This document shows, piece after piece, positions 25,830 through 34,500 of a stretch of DNA of 64,000 nucleotides. The DNA is taken from positions 1-64,000 of the forward strand of contig JALFYY010000016.1 of NCBI GenBank assembly GCA_022783865.1. Direction: 5' to 3'. The position numbers and the translations under genes are program-made. The DNA comes from Bacteroidales bacterium. Lineage in GTDB: Bacteria > Bacteroidota > Bacteroidia > Bacteroidales > Paludibacteraceae. The first letter of the stretch is position 1; the number at the start of each line of letters is the position of its first letter. The notes beneath the pieces were generated by a model. That model was given only the letters and a program-made list of their open reading frames with translations. It searched no databases and was not told where the DNA came from.

Positions 25830-26564
25830 TTATGGTTTGTTGTACTCCAAAATCCGATTGAGCCCAATCAGCACCAAACTTTCTTCACAAATCACCGTCT
25901 CTGAGAGATATTCAGCCAAATACGGAGCATCGCCACCCGTCAGGACAGTGCGGAACAACTTGTGTTTTTCCTGCAATATATGCCGGTAGCCCTGCAATTC
26001 GAAAACAACCCCCTGCATAACGCCTGCCGCTATGGCATCGCGTGTATTCTTTCCGAAGAAAGGAAGCATCCGGTCTTTATCGACAGTCACCAAAGGCAGT
26101 TTGTTGGTATATTCGTGGAGAGAAACAAAACGCATGGAAATGCCCGGAGCGATGTTGCCCCCACAATAAGTATTGTGCTCATTTACAAAATCATAGGTAA
26201 TAGCTGAACCGGCATCGACAACGAGCAGGTTTTCGTTTGGATAGAGATAATTTGCCCCTACGGCGGCAGCCAAGCGATCACTTCCCAAGGTTTCGGGAGA
26301 ATCGTAGGCATTGACAACAGGAACAGGCGTACGGCTATTGAACACTACCATAAAACGGCTCATGCGCAGCAAAGCCTCTATCACCGAAGATTCCACAACA
26401 GCCACAGAAGAAACAATCACGTCCATCTCGGGATACTGCACAAACAATTGCTCCACATCTTTCTTGGTAAAGAAATTATACACTTTGGCAAACAGGATTT
26501 TACCATCGTCTTGGAAGACAGCTATTTTAGTCCGCGTATTGCCTTGGTCGATACAAAGATTCAT
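25830..26564 (-). CDS. coaX: Type III pantothenate kinase
   Basis: CoaX phosphorylates pantothenate, the first step of coenzyme A synthesis. The 244-residue ASKHA-fold protein has the phosphate loop DQGNTRTK at residues 6-13, the pantothenate-binding GSDRLAA near 95, the DAGSAITYDF motif near 118 and GGNIAPGISMR near 135. The family needs a monovalent cation and is not inhibited by CoA. It has its own promoter at 26590-26619. Confidence 0.95.
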   Translation of the reverse strand: MNLCIDQGNTRTKIAVFQDDGKILFAKVYNFFTKKDVEQLFVQYPEMDVIVSSVAVVESSVIEALLRMSRFMVVFNSRTPVPVVNAYDSPETLGSDRLAAAVGANYLYPNENLLVVDAGSAITYDFVNEHNTYCGGNIAPGISMRFVSLHEYTNKLPLVTVDKDRMLPFFGKNTRDAIAAGVMQGVVFELQGYRHILQEKHKLFRTVLTGGDAPYLAEYLSETVICEESLVLIGLNRILEYNKP

Positions 26565-26589
26565 CGTTCATAAGGGATTAAACAGTCTG

Positions 26590-26619
26590 CAAAGATACAA
26601 AAAGTCCGGTGATTACCAA
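26590..26619 (-). promoter_or_regulatory. coaX promoter (TTG, 19 nt, TATCTTTG)
   Basis: TATCTTTG (26597-26590) follows TTG (26619-26617) after 19 nt, about 26 nt before the coaX ATG. Confidence 0.7.
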
Positions 26620-26649
26620 AGACTATGGATACAACGATGATCCTACGTT

Positions 26650-26792
26650 GATATTACATGGATATTACATGGTGCTACGGGAACCGGAAACACCAAGTAT
26701 GCGTGAAGTATGCGTAAGGGGTGCTGAATCACCAAATAACAACCAAATAACAACCAAATAACAACCAAATAATAACCAAATAATAACCAAAT
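26650..26792. repeat. 11-nt-phased array, 13 units, with CTG/AATCACC junction
   Basis: Units in strict 11-nt register: GATATTACATG twice, GTGCTACGGGA, ACCGGAAACAC, CAAGTATGCGT, GAAGTATGCGT, AAGGGGTGCTG, AATCACCAAAT, AACAACCAAAT three times, AATAACCAAAT twice. The order of unit types parallels the array at 57789-57986. Confidence 0.85.
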
Positions 26793-26835
26793 AACGGAAG
26801 CAGAGAGGTAGGGAGGTAGAACAGACTTGACAAAA

Positions 26836-26861
26836 AGAGACGGGGGATGCCCCGTCTCTAC
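26836..26861 (-). repeat. GTAGAGAC palindrome, GGGGCATCCCCC core
   Basis: A hairpin with an AGAGACGGG...CCCGTCTCT stem. It is the closest to a full GTAGAGAC...GTCTCTAC form in the window. Confidence 0.75.
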
Positions 26862-26932
26862 TCTTTTTTGAAGATGCGATAAATCGCGTTTATACTGTCA
26901 TTGCCGTTTTCGGAGACAATGTGTTGTGCACT

Positions 26933-26954
26933 GAGACGATGCGCACATCGTCTC
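26933..26954 (-). repeat. GTAGAGAC palindrome, GATG/CATC core
   Basis: A nine-bp perfect stem GAGACGATG / CATCGTCTC with a four-nt loop, 9 nt after the acyl-CoA ligase stop. A degenerate copy with a GCGATAAATCGC core lies at 26872-26891. Confidence 0.75.
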
Positions 26955-26962
26955 TACACACA

Positions 26963-28681
26963 TTATTTGGCGTAAAGATAGCGCTTAATGCTATTCTTCG
27001 GCGTCTTTTCGAACTCCTGAACCTGCAATTCGACAGCCGCAATCTGCTCGTAGTTACCCAATTGCTTATTCACTTCCTGACGGATGACTTCCATTTGGTT
27101 AATGATATCATCATGCGAGAAGTTGGAAGCGTCGCAGGCATCACCATCGGGATAGATAAGTGCCACCAAAGCACCATTGCGCTGTACAACAAGGCTCTCA
27201 GCCACATAAGGCATATTGTTGATTTTGTCCTCAATCTCTTCGGGATAGATGTTCTGTCCGTTGGCAGAGAGGAGCATCGTTTTGGAGCGTCCTTTGATGA
27301 AGATATTGCCATCGATATCGACATAACCCAAGTCGCCAGTTTTGAGCCATCCGTCTTCGGTGAAGGAATCACGGGTGGCTTTCTCGTTCTTATAGTAGCC
27401 CGTCATGACATTGTCGCCACGCACTACGATTTCGCCGATACCGTCTTCGTTAGGCTCATCAATACGCACTTCCATACACTCAAGAATCTGTCCGCAACTG
27501 CCCTGCGCAAATTCGCTGCAATGGCGGTAGGAGATCAACGGTGCGCATTCGGTCATACCATAACCAATGGTGAAGGGGAACTTAATCTTCCGGAAGAAGG
27601 CTTCAACTTCGGCATTCATAGCAGCACCACCGATGATGATTTCTTCGAATTCACCACCGAAAACGTTCACAAGTTTGTCGTGTATCTGCTTGAGCACCAC
27701 CTCGTTGAGTCCGGGTACCTGGAGCACCCAGCTTACAGGCGGTTTGGCAATCATGGGCAGAATCTGTTTGCGGTAGATTTTCTCAATAATCAGCGGCACA
27801 CTGAGGATAAGGGTCGGTTTGACTTCGGCAAAAGCCGCCATCAACACTTTAGGAGTCGGCGTGCGCGTAATATAATACGTGTGTCCGCCGGCACAGGTAT
27901 TTCCCAAGAAATCGAAAGCACACCCATAAGCATGCGCCAGAGGAAGGAAAGTGACCATACGGTCGCCACGATGCACCAAAGTGCCGTATTTATAACTCTT
28001 GGCGTGCATACCGTAAGCAGCATTGGAAGCCAAAGCACGCCCTGTAGTCATTACGCCCTTGGAGAAACCTGTGGTACCTGAAGTATAGTTGATGGAAGCC
28101 ACTTCGTCATTGTCTTTGTAGTCGTAGCGAATACAATCCTTGTGGAAATTGTGTTTGAACTTCTCATCGAACATGGCTTGCGTCACTTCGGATGTAAGCA
28201 TTTCTTTGGTAAGGCGCATACGTTCGCCTGTTTCTTCGTTCAGAACAGGCAGTGCTTCTTCGATAACCGCCAAAGGCTCAAACTTATGCAAAGAGAATAC
28301 GGCACGCACCTTGCCCAATTCGTTCTCATCGAGGTGGTCCCAAATCTGGTCAGCCACAAAGAGAAGTTTGGAATCGGAATGCTTGAGGATATGGTGCATA
28401 TCGTTTGCCGCAAAATCGGGCAAAACTGGAACAATAACCGCTCCGTAGGTGATGGCTGCCACATAAGATACCGCCCAATGCGAGCTGTTACGCCCAATCA
28501 ACGCCACTTTGTCATTCTTCTGAATACCGCATTGTTGGAATATCAAATGCAACTTCTCTACTTGTTCTGCCACTTGGGCATAAGTCATCGTGTACTTCGT
28601 TTCGTAGTCAGTATAAGCCTCCAAATTCCAATTATGACGGAAAGAGTCTTCGAACATACGAACAAAATTGTCTTGAATCAT
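26963..28681 (-). CDS. Long-chain acyl-CoA ligase (AMP-binding)
   Basis: The 572-residue enzyme activates fatty acids as acyl-AMP and then acyl-CoA. It shows the P-loop YTSGTTGFSKGVM near residue 197, GYGMTECAPLISY near 375, the hinge motif GWLKTGDLGYVD near 450, and a C-terminal Lys in PKNSIKRYLY. It fits the FadD / LACS-like group of Bacteroidota. It follows a small membrane-anchored protein gene by 49 nt and probably shares its promoter at 29171-29201. Confidence 0.93.
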   Translation of the reverse strand: MIQDNFVRMFEDSFRHNWNLEAYTDYETKYTMTYAQVAEQVEKLHLIFQQCGIQKNDKVALIGRNSSHWAVSYVAAITYGAVIVPVLPDFAANDMHHILKHSDSKLLFVADQIWDHLDENELGKVRAVFSLHKFEPLAVIEEALPVLNEETGERMRLTKEMLTSEVTQAMFDEKFKHNFHKDCIRYDYKDNDEVASINYTSGTTGFSKGVMTTGRALASNAAYGMHAKSYKYGTLVHRGDRMVTFLPLAHAYGCAFDFLGNTCAGGHTYYITRTPTPKVLMAAFAEVKPTLILSVPLIIEKIYRKQILPMIAKPPVSWVLQVPGLNEVVLKQIHDKLVNVFGGEFEEIIIGGAAMNAEVEAFFRKIKFPFTIGYGMTECAPLISYRHCSEFAQGSCGQILECMEVRIDEPNEDGIGEIVVRGDNVMTGYYKNEKATRDSFTEDGWLKTGDLGYVDIDGNIFIKGRSKTMLLSANGQNIYPEEIEDKINNMPYVAESLVVQRNGALVALIYPDGDACDASNFSHDDIINQMEVIRQEVNKQLGNYEQIAAVELQVQEFEKTPKNSIKRYLYAK

Positions 28682-28730
28682 AATTCGTTATTTTTAGTTT
28701 ATAATATAATAAAGTGCCGCCGCACCTCAT

Positions 28731-29141
28731 TCAGAAAATGGGTACGGCAGGCATTACGGTGTTTGGCTTAATGGTGATGATACTATCCACTACGAATTTG
28801 CTCACCCCGCGCCAAGGCAACGCTCCGAGGTATTCTTTGTAGTGCAACTCCACAATCTGGCTGGTGGAACGCATCAAGGAATCGGCAACGGCTTTGTCTT
28901 CAACGGAGAACTGAAACTCGTTGGACTGAATGGTATTCGAGGAGTTCTTGGAGTTATAACCCGTCTGAATCATTTTGCCCTCGTAGGTCTTGAAGACGTA
29001 GCCTTTATAGACCAGGTAGTTCAACTCTCCGGATTTGACGCCCTCTCCAAATACGAAATAGAACTTGAAGAAGAACCAACCGGCAAAAACGAGAATAACA
29101 ATGCTCACAAGGCTTGTTATTACTTTTCCTTTTGTTGTCAT
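28731..29141 (-). CDS. Small membrane-anchored protein of unknown function
   Basis: The 136-residue protein has one N-terminal membrane helix (VITSLVSIVILVFAGWFFF) and a soluble domain of about 100 residues facing the periplasm or cytoplasm. It has no motif I recognise. The start MTTKGKVITS at 29141 is preferred to the longer frame because a good promoter sits at 29171-29201. It precedes the acyl-CoA ligase gene. Confidence 0.8.
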   Translation of the reverse strand: MTTKGKVITSLVSIVILVFAGWFFFKFYFVFGEGVKSGELNYLVYKGYVFKTYEGKMIQTGYNSKNSSNTIQSNEFQFSVEDKAVADSLMRSTSQIVELHYKEYLGALPWRGVSKFVVDSIITIKPNTVMPAVPIF

Positions 29142-29170
29142 AATACAATATTTAAGTTCAAATTGCCCGG

Positions 29171-29201
29171 CAAAATTACAACAAATCTGCCAAACAACCA
29201 A
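29171..29201 (-). promoter_or_regulatory. Promoter (TTG, 20 nt, TAATTTTG)
   Basis: TAATTTTG (29178-29171) lies 20 nt after TTG (29201-29199), 30 nt before the ATG at 29141. It overlaps the end of the cinA region, which reads the same way. Confidence 0.65.
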
Positions 29202-29204
29202 ATT

Positions 29205-30446
29205 TTATCTGTTATCCAGCTCCTCCAGAAGCATGAGAAGCACTTCTTGTGCCGTGCGGTCGGTGTTCTGTTCACGCTGTTTGCCAAGGTGCAAGCACTT
29301 GGTTTTCGTGCCCTTGTCCGATGCAACGGCTATCCAGACAGTGCCCACGGGCTTTTCTTCGGTTCCGCCGCCGGGTCCTGCAACACCCGAGGTAGCCACG
29401 GCATAATCGGTATGCAATAACCGCCTCGCTCCCTGTGCCATCTGCCGCACCACAGGCTCGCTTACAGCGCCGTATCGGTCCAAATCCGCCTCGCAAACGC
29501 CCAAGACTACGGCTTTCACCCGATTGTCGTACGCCACGACAGAACCCATATAGAAAGCCGAACTGCCGGCATGTTTATTGAGCAACACAGCCACTTTGCC
29601 GCCCGTACAACTTTCCGCCGTTGAAACCGTGGCGTTCCGTTCAAGCAGTTTGCGCCCGACAAGGACTTCCAAGGGTTGGTCCTCGGTTGCTATCAAACAG
29701 TCGTTTACCAATTCCGAGAGTGCCGATATCTGCTTTTGCATTTCCGCTTCCAAAGCTGCTTTGTCTTCGGCATAACCCGACAAGCGCAAACGTATAAAGC
29801 CGTTTTTCGGAAGATAAGCCAAGTGCAAATGAGGGGGCAACGCGTCTTCCCAGTGTTCGATACGGATAGCCAATGCCGATTCCGGCAAGCCATGCACAAT
29901 CAATGTTTTATGCTGTATCTCACCGGCTACGCCATAGTTTTGCAGTACGGGCAAAATCGCCGACATGGCATATTCCATTTCGTGCGGAACACCCGGCATC
30001 GACACCACAATCTTGCCGTCTTTCCGGAACAGCATAATCGGCGCTGAGCCCGCTTTGTTTTGGATAATGGTGCAGTTCTGCGGCACTTGCCATTGCGTTT
30101 CCGTCAGACGGTTCAGCACCTCGGGACGGTCCTTGTACAAACGCAAAACATTCTCTTTCACTTCTTGGTTTTCCACCAGATATGTATCGAAAAAGCGGCA
30201 CAAAGTCGCCTTGGTGATATCGTCTTTCGTAGGTCCCAAACCACCGGTGAGCAGCACCAGATCCGTCTCTGCCATAGCTTCCTGCAAAGCCGATTGGATT
30301 TGCTCCGCATCATCGTGGACCGTCAGGATAGATTGCACACTAATGCCCCAGCTGTTGAGCACCTGAGCCATATAGGCGGAATTGGTATCGACCACTTGCC
30401 CGATAAGGAGTTCGTCGCCTATTGTAATGATTGTTGCTTTTTCCAT
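29205..30446 (-). CDS. cinA: CinA-family protein (NMN deamidase-related)
   Basis: The 413-residue protein has the two usual CinA parts. An N-terminal MoaB-like domain has IGDELLIGQVVDTNSAYM, LTGGLGPTKDDITK near residue 65 and MPGVPHEM. The C-terminal PncC domain has STAESCTGGK near 275 and TSGVAGPGGG. It likely deamidates nicotinamide mononucleotide or hydrolyses ADP-ribose in NAD recycling. The ATG at 30446 overlaps the DUF3109 gene by 28 nt; the longer frame adds residues unlike the family. Confidence 0.93.
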   Translation of the reverse strand: MEKATIITIGDELLIGQVVDTNSAYMAQVLNSWGISVQSILTVHDDAEQIQSALQEAMAETDLVLLTGGLGPTKDDITKATLCRFFDTYLVENQEVKENVLRLYKDRPEVLNRLTETQWQVPQNCTIIQNKAGSAPIMLFRKDGKIVVSMPGVPHEMEYAMSAILPVLQNYGVAGEIQHKTLIVHGLPESALAIRIEHWEDALPPHLHLAYLPKNGFIRLRLSGYAEDKAALEAEMQKQISALSELVNDCLIATEDQPLEVLVGRKLLERNATVSTAESCTGGKVAVLLNKHAGSSAFYMGSVVAYDNRVKAVVLGVCEADLDRYGAVSEPVVRQMAQGARRLLHTDYAVATSGVAGPGGGTEEKPVGTVWIAVASDKGTKTKCLHLGKQREQNTDRTAQEVLLMLLEELDNR

Positions 30447-31003
30447 TCTTCTGCTGTCAAGCACAATTCGTCGTACCATTCCTGCCCGAACCGACGTATA
30501 AGCGGTTCACGCAGAAACCGGTACAATGGTATATGCTGTTTTTTACCTAATACTCGTGCACAATGGCAAATATCCCATCGGTGATACTCCACTGCCGTAA
30601 AAGTGGGATGCTCCGAGAGCCGTATCGGATAGAGATGACACGATATCGGCTTTTTGAAGTCGATTTTGCCTGCATTATATGCCTTTTCTATCAGGCAATA
30701 GCACCAGCCGTTATGGGCGGTTCGGGCAAAAACACAATCTTTGCCGTTGACAATCTGCGTCACCCTTTCGCCCGACGGGTCGAAATACGAAAGGCCGCGT
30801 TCTTCCACCGCCTGCCGTGCCTCTTTGGTCATATCCGGGAGCAAAACGGGCAATATCGCCTGCAGTTTCTTTTCCTCTTCATCGGTCAGCGGAGCCCCCG
30901 CATCGCCTTCGATACAGCAACACCCTTTGCAACTTTCCAAATCGCAACAGAACTCTTTTTCGAGTATGTCAAGCGAAACAATGGTATCTTGGATATGAAA
31001 CAT
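30419..31003 (-). CDS. DUF3109 Cys-rich protein
   Basis: The 194-residue protein matches the DUF3109 family of Bacteroidota. Cysteine clusters (CCDLESCKGCCCIEGD near residue 20, then WCYCLIEKA, ISCHLYP and DICHCA) suggest a bound metal or iron-sulfur cluster, as in YkgJ-type proteins. The function is unknown. It lies 9 nt after the mntP stop and overlaps cinA by 28 nt, so the group def-mntP-DUF3109-cinA is one transcript. Confidence 0.9.
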   Translation of the reverse strand: MFHIQDTIVSLDILEKEFCCDLESCKGCCCIEGDAGAPLTDEEEKKLQAILPVLLPDMTKEARQAVEERGLSYFDPSGERVTQIVNGKDCVFARTAHNGWCYCLIEKAYNAGKIDFKKPISCHLYPIRLSEHPTFTAVEYHRWDICHCARVLGKKQHIPLYRFLREPLIRRFGQEWYDELCLTAEEWKKQQSLQ

Positions 31004-31012
31004 AATCAGGCG

Positions 31013-31594
31013 TTATGAGAAAAACATATGTTCGACAAATATCTTGATTCCTATACCGATAAGTATCAACCCGCCAATGAGTTCCACATTGAGACGGAAA
31101 GTTGCTCCGAACTTGGCGCCAATCATGAACCCCGTCAGCGAGAACAGGAAACTCACCAATGCGATAATGGCTACCGCCCAAACGATGACTTCGGGTGTCG
31201 GCACGAAAATAATGCCCATCGCCAGCGCATCAATACTGGTTGCTATCGCCAGCAGAAACAATGTTCTGACAGCGAGTCCGTCATGTTCGGCATGCTGCGT
31301 TCCGGTATTATCCTCGTGAAAACTTTCCCAAATCATCTTGCCGCCGATGAGTACCAACAAAACCAAAGCAATCCAATGGTCGAACCGACTGATGATTTCC
31401 GCACAGATGCTTCCTCCCAGGAAACCTATCAAGGGCATCAAACCCTGGAAAACGCCGAAAAGGACAGCCATCAGCAACACCCTTTTCCATTCTGTTTTCC
31501 AACGGTTGCCGACAACCATTCCTTTGGTCACCGATACGGCAAAACAATCCATAGCCAAACCTATGGCTATCAATATGATTTGCAGAATACTCAT
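31013..31594 (-). CDS. mntP: Manganese efflux pump MntP
   Basis: MntP exports Mn2+ across the inner membrane. The 193-residue protein has six membrane helices and the two family repeats, with acidic residues inside helices (AIGLAMDCFAVSV near 15, TSIDALAMGI near 118). It is joined to def by a TGATG stop/start overlap at 31592-31596. In many bacteria mntP is under a manganese riboswitch; none is seen here, and it appears to depend on the def promoter. Confidence 0.92.
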   Translation of the reverse strand: MSILQIILIAIGLAMDCFAVSVTKGMVVGNRWKTEWKRVLLMAVLFGVFQGLMPLIGFLGGSICAEIISRFDHWIALVLLVLIGGKMIWESFHEDNTGTQHAEHDGLAVRTLFLLAIATSIDALAMGIIFVPTPEVIVWAVAIIALVSFLFSLTGFMIGAKFGATFRLNVELIGGLILIGIGIKIFVEHMFFS

Positions 31595-32142
31595 CAGTGT
31601 TTGGTTCTATAGCGTGCTGAGGTTTTTCCTTTGGCGATATTGGTCAGTTTGCCTTTGACGAACTGCCGGCGGATAGGCGAAATCTTATCGGTAAACACGT
31701 TGCCTTCCAAATGGTCGTATTCGTGCTGGATAATGCGTGCGGCAAAACCGCCGAACTCCTCTTCATGTTCCTGAAAATGCTCGTCTTGATAGCGGATACG
31801 GATCTTCTCGGGCCGCACCACCGTCTCGCTGATTCCGGGCAGGGAAAGGCAACCTTCGGCATAGCAAACCGTCTCTTCGGAAGTCCCGATAATCTCCGGA
31901 TTGATAAAAGCTTGTTTGAAACCGGCACATTCGGGATAATCCTCTGCCAGTTCCGTGCCGTCAACGATAAAAAGCCGTATCGACAAACCGATTTGCGGTG
32001 CTGCCAAGCCGCAGCCTTCGGCTTGCTCCAGCGTCTCGTACATATTGCTAATCAGCTCTTTCAGATTGGGATACGCAGCGTCGATATCTTCTGTTGCGCG
32101 CCGTAAAACCGGCTGTCCGTAAAGGTAAATAGGTAATATCAT
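31594..32142 (-). CDS. def: Peptide deformylase
   Basis: Def removes the formyl group from the first methionine of new proteins. The 182 residues contain all three metal-site motifs: [10 protein letters not shown] near residue 43, EGCLSLPG near 98 and QHEYDHLEG near 141. Residue Cys in the second motif and both His in the third are intact. It is the first gene of its operon, with a promoter at 32176-32206. Confidence 0.97.
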   Translation of the reverse strand: MILPIYLYGQPVLRRATEDIDAAYPNLKELISNMYETLEQAEGCGLAAPQIGLSIRLFIVDGTELAEDYPECAGFKQAFINPEIIGTSEETVCYAEGCLSLPGISETVVRPEKIRIRYQDEHFQEHEEEFGGFAARIIQHEYDHLEGNVFTDKISPIRRQFVKGKLTNIAKGKTSARYRTKH

Positions 32143-32175
32143 TTGTCTCAGAATTTATGTAGATATTTTGGGATG

Positions 32176-32206
32176 CAAAGTTACGGGTTCTGTTTGACTT
32201 GTGCAA
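32176..32206 (-). promoter_or_regulatory. def operon promoter (TTG, 20 nt, TAACTTTG)
   Basis: TAACTTTG (32183-32176) is 20 nt from TTG-like TTG (32206-32204), with a leader of about 28 nt to def. Confidence 0.7.
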
Positions 32207-32224
32207 ATATATTGGCCCAGTTTC

Positions 32225-32336
32225 TCAATTACTCAACTCCTCATCTCCCAACCAGGCTCCGCCCTCTCATCTTCTCATCTCTTCATCTCTTCAGTTCCTC
32301 AACTACTCATCTCCTCAACTCTTCAACTCCTCAACT
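32225..32336. repeat. Pyrimidine-rich run (CTCAACTCCTCATCT type)
   Basis: About a dozen units of CTCAACT, CTCATCT and CTTCATCT make one strand almost free of G. A related purine/pyrimidine run is at 58144-58210. Confidence 0.7.
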
Positions 32337-32365
32337 TATCACCTAAATACCCACGAGCCACCAAG

Positions 32366-32464
32366 AGTGGGTGATTAGTAGGTGATTAGTGGGTGATTAA
32401 TGGGTGATTAATGGGTGATTAATGGGTGATTAATGGGTGATTAATGGGTGATTAGTGGGTGATT
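32366..32464. repeat. 11-nt tandem array, 9 units (AATGGGTGATT)
   Basis: Nine 11-nt units: AGTGGGTGATT-type at both ends and five exact AATGGGTGATT in the middle. On the minus strand the array reads CTG/AATCACCCACT..., the same junction as at 26726/26727 and 57909/57910. Confidence 0.9.
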
Positions 32465-32777
32465 CAGCCGATACCAAGCCAACATCTGAAAAACGACTGC
32501 GGTAGGACGATAAAGCAAGACCCAAACAGCTCTCAACGCCAAACTAAAACAATATCAAAAAGTGCTGTAGTAGCCGATTACCATTGACTTGCAAGCACTT
32601 ACTGAATGACGAATGAATAGGGAATAAACAAAGTTCTATGAATCCCCCGTGCGCTCCGACAGACATGAAATTATATAATAACGAACGGAGATTAATGGAG
32701 AACTCGGTAACTCATTGCGGCAAAATGAATGGATGATTGGCGGAGATTAACGGAGAATTAAAAAAAACGCTAAAACA

Positions 32778-32808
32778 TTGTCTTATTCAGATATTTTTCG
32801 TATCTTTG
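32778..32808 (+). promoter_or_regulatory. Bactofilin promoter (TTG, 20 nt, TATCTTTG)
   Basis: TTG at 32778-32780 and TATCTTTG at 32801-32808, 20 nt apart, about 25 nt before the ATG. This is the best textbook Bacteroidota promoter in the window. Confidence 0.8.
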
Positions 32809-32833
32809 CACTTTAATTAAATATCAATCAGTT

Positions 32834-33193
32834 ATGGCAAACTACACACAGCAAAACGCAAGCGGAACACTCTATAACGCCCTCACGTCAGGCAGCAAAA
32901 TCATCGGTACTATCGTTGCCGACAGCGATATTCGTATCGACGGTTTTCTCGAAGGAGAATTGCAATGCTCCGGCAAAGTGGTAATCGGTGAAAAAGGATT
33001 TGTGAAAGGCACTATCACTTGTCAAAATGCAGAAATACTGGGGAAAATCGAGGGTAAATTGGCAGTCAAAGACACTTTGGCACTGCGTTCGACATCCCAT
33101 ATCAAAGGCGAAATCAAAACCAATATACTCATCATTGAGCCAAACGCTGTCTTCAACGGCACTTGCTCCATGAAACAAGATGAGAAGAAATAA
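32834..33193 (+). CDS. Bactofilin (polymer-forming cytoskeletal protein)
   Basis: Bactofilins polymerise without nucleotide into filaments that position cell-wall or polar proteins. The 119 residues hold the beta-helical core (DSDIRIDGFLEGELQCSGKV, KGFVKGTITCQNAEILGKI) with turns every 16-20 residues and short unstructured ends. It opens a plus-strand group with DUF1015 and the PorE-like gene. Confidence 0.92.
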   Translation: MANYTQQNASGTLYNALTSGSKIIGTIVADSDIRIDGFLEGELQCSGKVVIGEKGFVKGTITCQNAEILGKIEGKLAVKDTLALRSTSHIKGEIKTNILIIEPNAVFNGTCSMKQDEKK

Positions 33194-33252
33194 ACGTCTT
33201 ACTTTCCGTACGATACTTCTTTGAACACTCAATTCTAAAACAATCAACCACA

Positions 33253-34500
33253 ATGGCTACTATCAAACCTTTCCGTGGCATACGTCCGCCACGCCAACTG
33301 GCTAAACAAGTTTCTTCACGCCCTTACGATGTGCTCAATTCCGAAGAAGCACGAAAAGAAGCAGAGGGCAATCCGATGTCGCTCTATCATATCATCAAAC
33401 CCGAAATCGACTTCGAACCGGGTACCGATGAGCACGATCCACGTGTATACGACAAAGCCAAAGAAAATTTCGAGTTGTTCAAGCAGAAAGGCTGGTTGCA
33501 GCAAGACGCTGACGAGAAATACTATGTCTATGCACAAACCATGAACGGCAAAACGCAATACGGTTTAGTGGTGGCTGCCGCTGTCGAAGACTACATGACG
33601 GGCAAAATCAAAAAGCACGAACTCACGCGTCGAGACAAAGAAGAAGACCGCATGAAACACGTCCGTATCAACAATGCCAATATCGAACCGGTGTTCTTTG
33701 CCTATCCGCATCGCGATGACCTTGATGCTATCATTGCCAAGACCATCGCCCGGGAGCCGGAATACGATTTTGTGGCTGAATTGGACGGATTCGGACACAC
33801 GTTCTGGGTAATTGACGAGCCAGAGACAATCCAAGAAATCACCCGTATTTTCAGCGAAATACCCTACCTCTATATCGCCGACGGGCATCACCGTAGTGCC
33901 GCTGCCGCCTTGGTCGGTAACGAAAAGAAACTGCAAAATCCCAACCATACCGGCAACGAAGAATACAACTATTTCTTGGCGGTATGCTTCCCTGATAACC
34001 AGCTCACTGTCATCGATTATAACCGTGTGGTAAAAGATTTGAACGGACTCACCGATGAGCAATTCCTCTCGGCCTTGGAGAAAGATTTCATCGTGGAAAA
34101 GAAAGGAACGGATATCTATAAACCTCAGCATCTGCACAATTTCAGCCTCTACCTTGCAGGTGAATGGTATTCGCTCACGGCACGCGAAGGACGCTACAAC
34201 GATGCTGACCCGATTGGTGTACTTGACGTTACCGTTTCGTCCGACTTTATATTGGACAAGATACTGGGTATCAAAGATCTGCGTACCGATAAGCGTATCG
34301 ATTTCGTAGGCGGTATCCGTGGATTGGGCGAACTCAAACGCCGTGTCGATTCGGGTGAAATGCGTGTAGCACTGGCGCTCTACCCTGTCAGTATGCAACA
34401 AATCATCGATATTGCCGATTCGGGCAACATCATGCCGCCCAAAACCACTTGGTTCGAACCCAAACTGCGCTCCGGACTCATCATTCATGAACTCCAATAA
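33253..34500 (+). CDS. DUF1015 family protein
   Basis: The 415 residues match DUF1015, conserved in many bacteria and sometimes annotated as a SpoIIP-unrelated regulator or HTH protein. The clearest landmarks are IKPFRGIRPP at the start, SRPYDVLNSEEA near 22, LYIADGHHRSAAA near 209 and the C-terminal FEPKLRSGL. Its function is not established to my knowledge. Its end overlaps the start of the PorE-like gene by 14 nt, so the two are coupled. Confidence 0.9.
   Translation: MATIKPFRGIRPPRQLAKQVSSRPYDVLNSEEARKEAEGNPMSLYHIIKPEIDFEPGTDEHDPRVYDKAKENFELFKQKGWLQQDADEKYYVYAQTMNGKTQYGLVVAAAVEDYMTGKIKKHELTRRDKEEDRMKHVRINNANIEPVFFAYPHRDDLDAIIAKTIAREPEYDFVAELDGFGHTFWVIDEPETIQEITRIFSEIPYLYIADGHHRSAAAALVGNEKKLQNPNHTGNEEYNYFLAVCFPDNQLTVIDYNRVVKDLNGLTDEQFLSALEKDFIVEKKGTDIYKPQHLHNFSLYLAGEWYSLTAREGRYNDADPIGVLDVTVSSDFILDKILGIKDLRTDKRIDFVGGIRGLGELKRRVDSGEMRVALALYPVSMQQIIDIADSGNIMPPKTTWFEPKLRSGLIIHELQ

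Larger units (their letters stand above)
26565..26962. other. Intergenic region with promoter, 11-nt array and palindromes
   Basis: 398 nt between coaX and the acyl-CoA ligase gene (both minus). It holds the coaX promoter, a 13-unit 11-nt array (26650-26792) and three palindromes (26836-26861, 26872-26891, 26933-26954). No gene is seen. Confidence 0.75.
32143..32833. other. Divergent intergenic region with repeats and two promoters
   Basis: 691 nt between def (minus) and the bactofilin gene (plus). It contains the def promoter, a pyrimidine-rich run (32225-32336), an 11-nt array (32366-32464), AT-rich GGAGATTAATGGAGAA words (32690-32760) and the bactofilin promoter. No gene is seen. Confidence 0.75.

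Noticed and set aside
26650..26792. Possible CRISPR array
   Set aside because: Units are 11 nt and contiguous with no spacers; no cas genes in the window.
31595..32175. Manganese riboswitch upstream of mntP
   Set aside because: mntP is coupled to def by a TGATG overlap, leaving no leader, and nothing in the short def leader resembles one.
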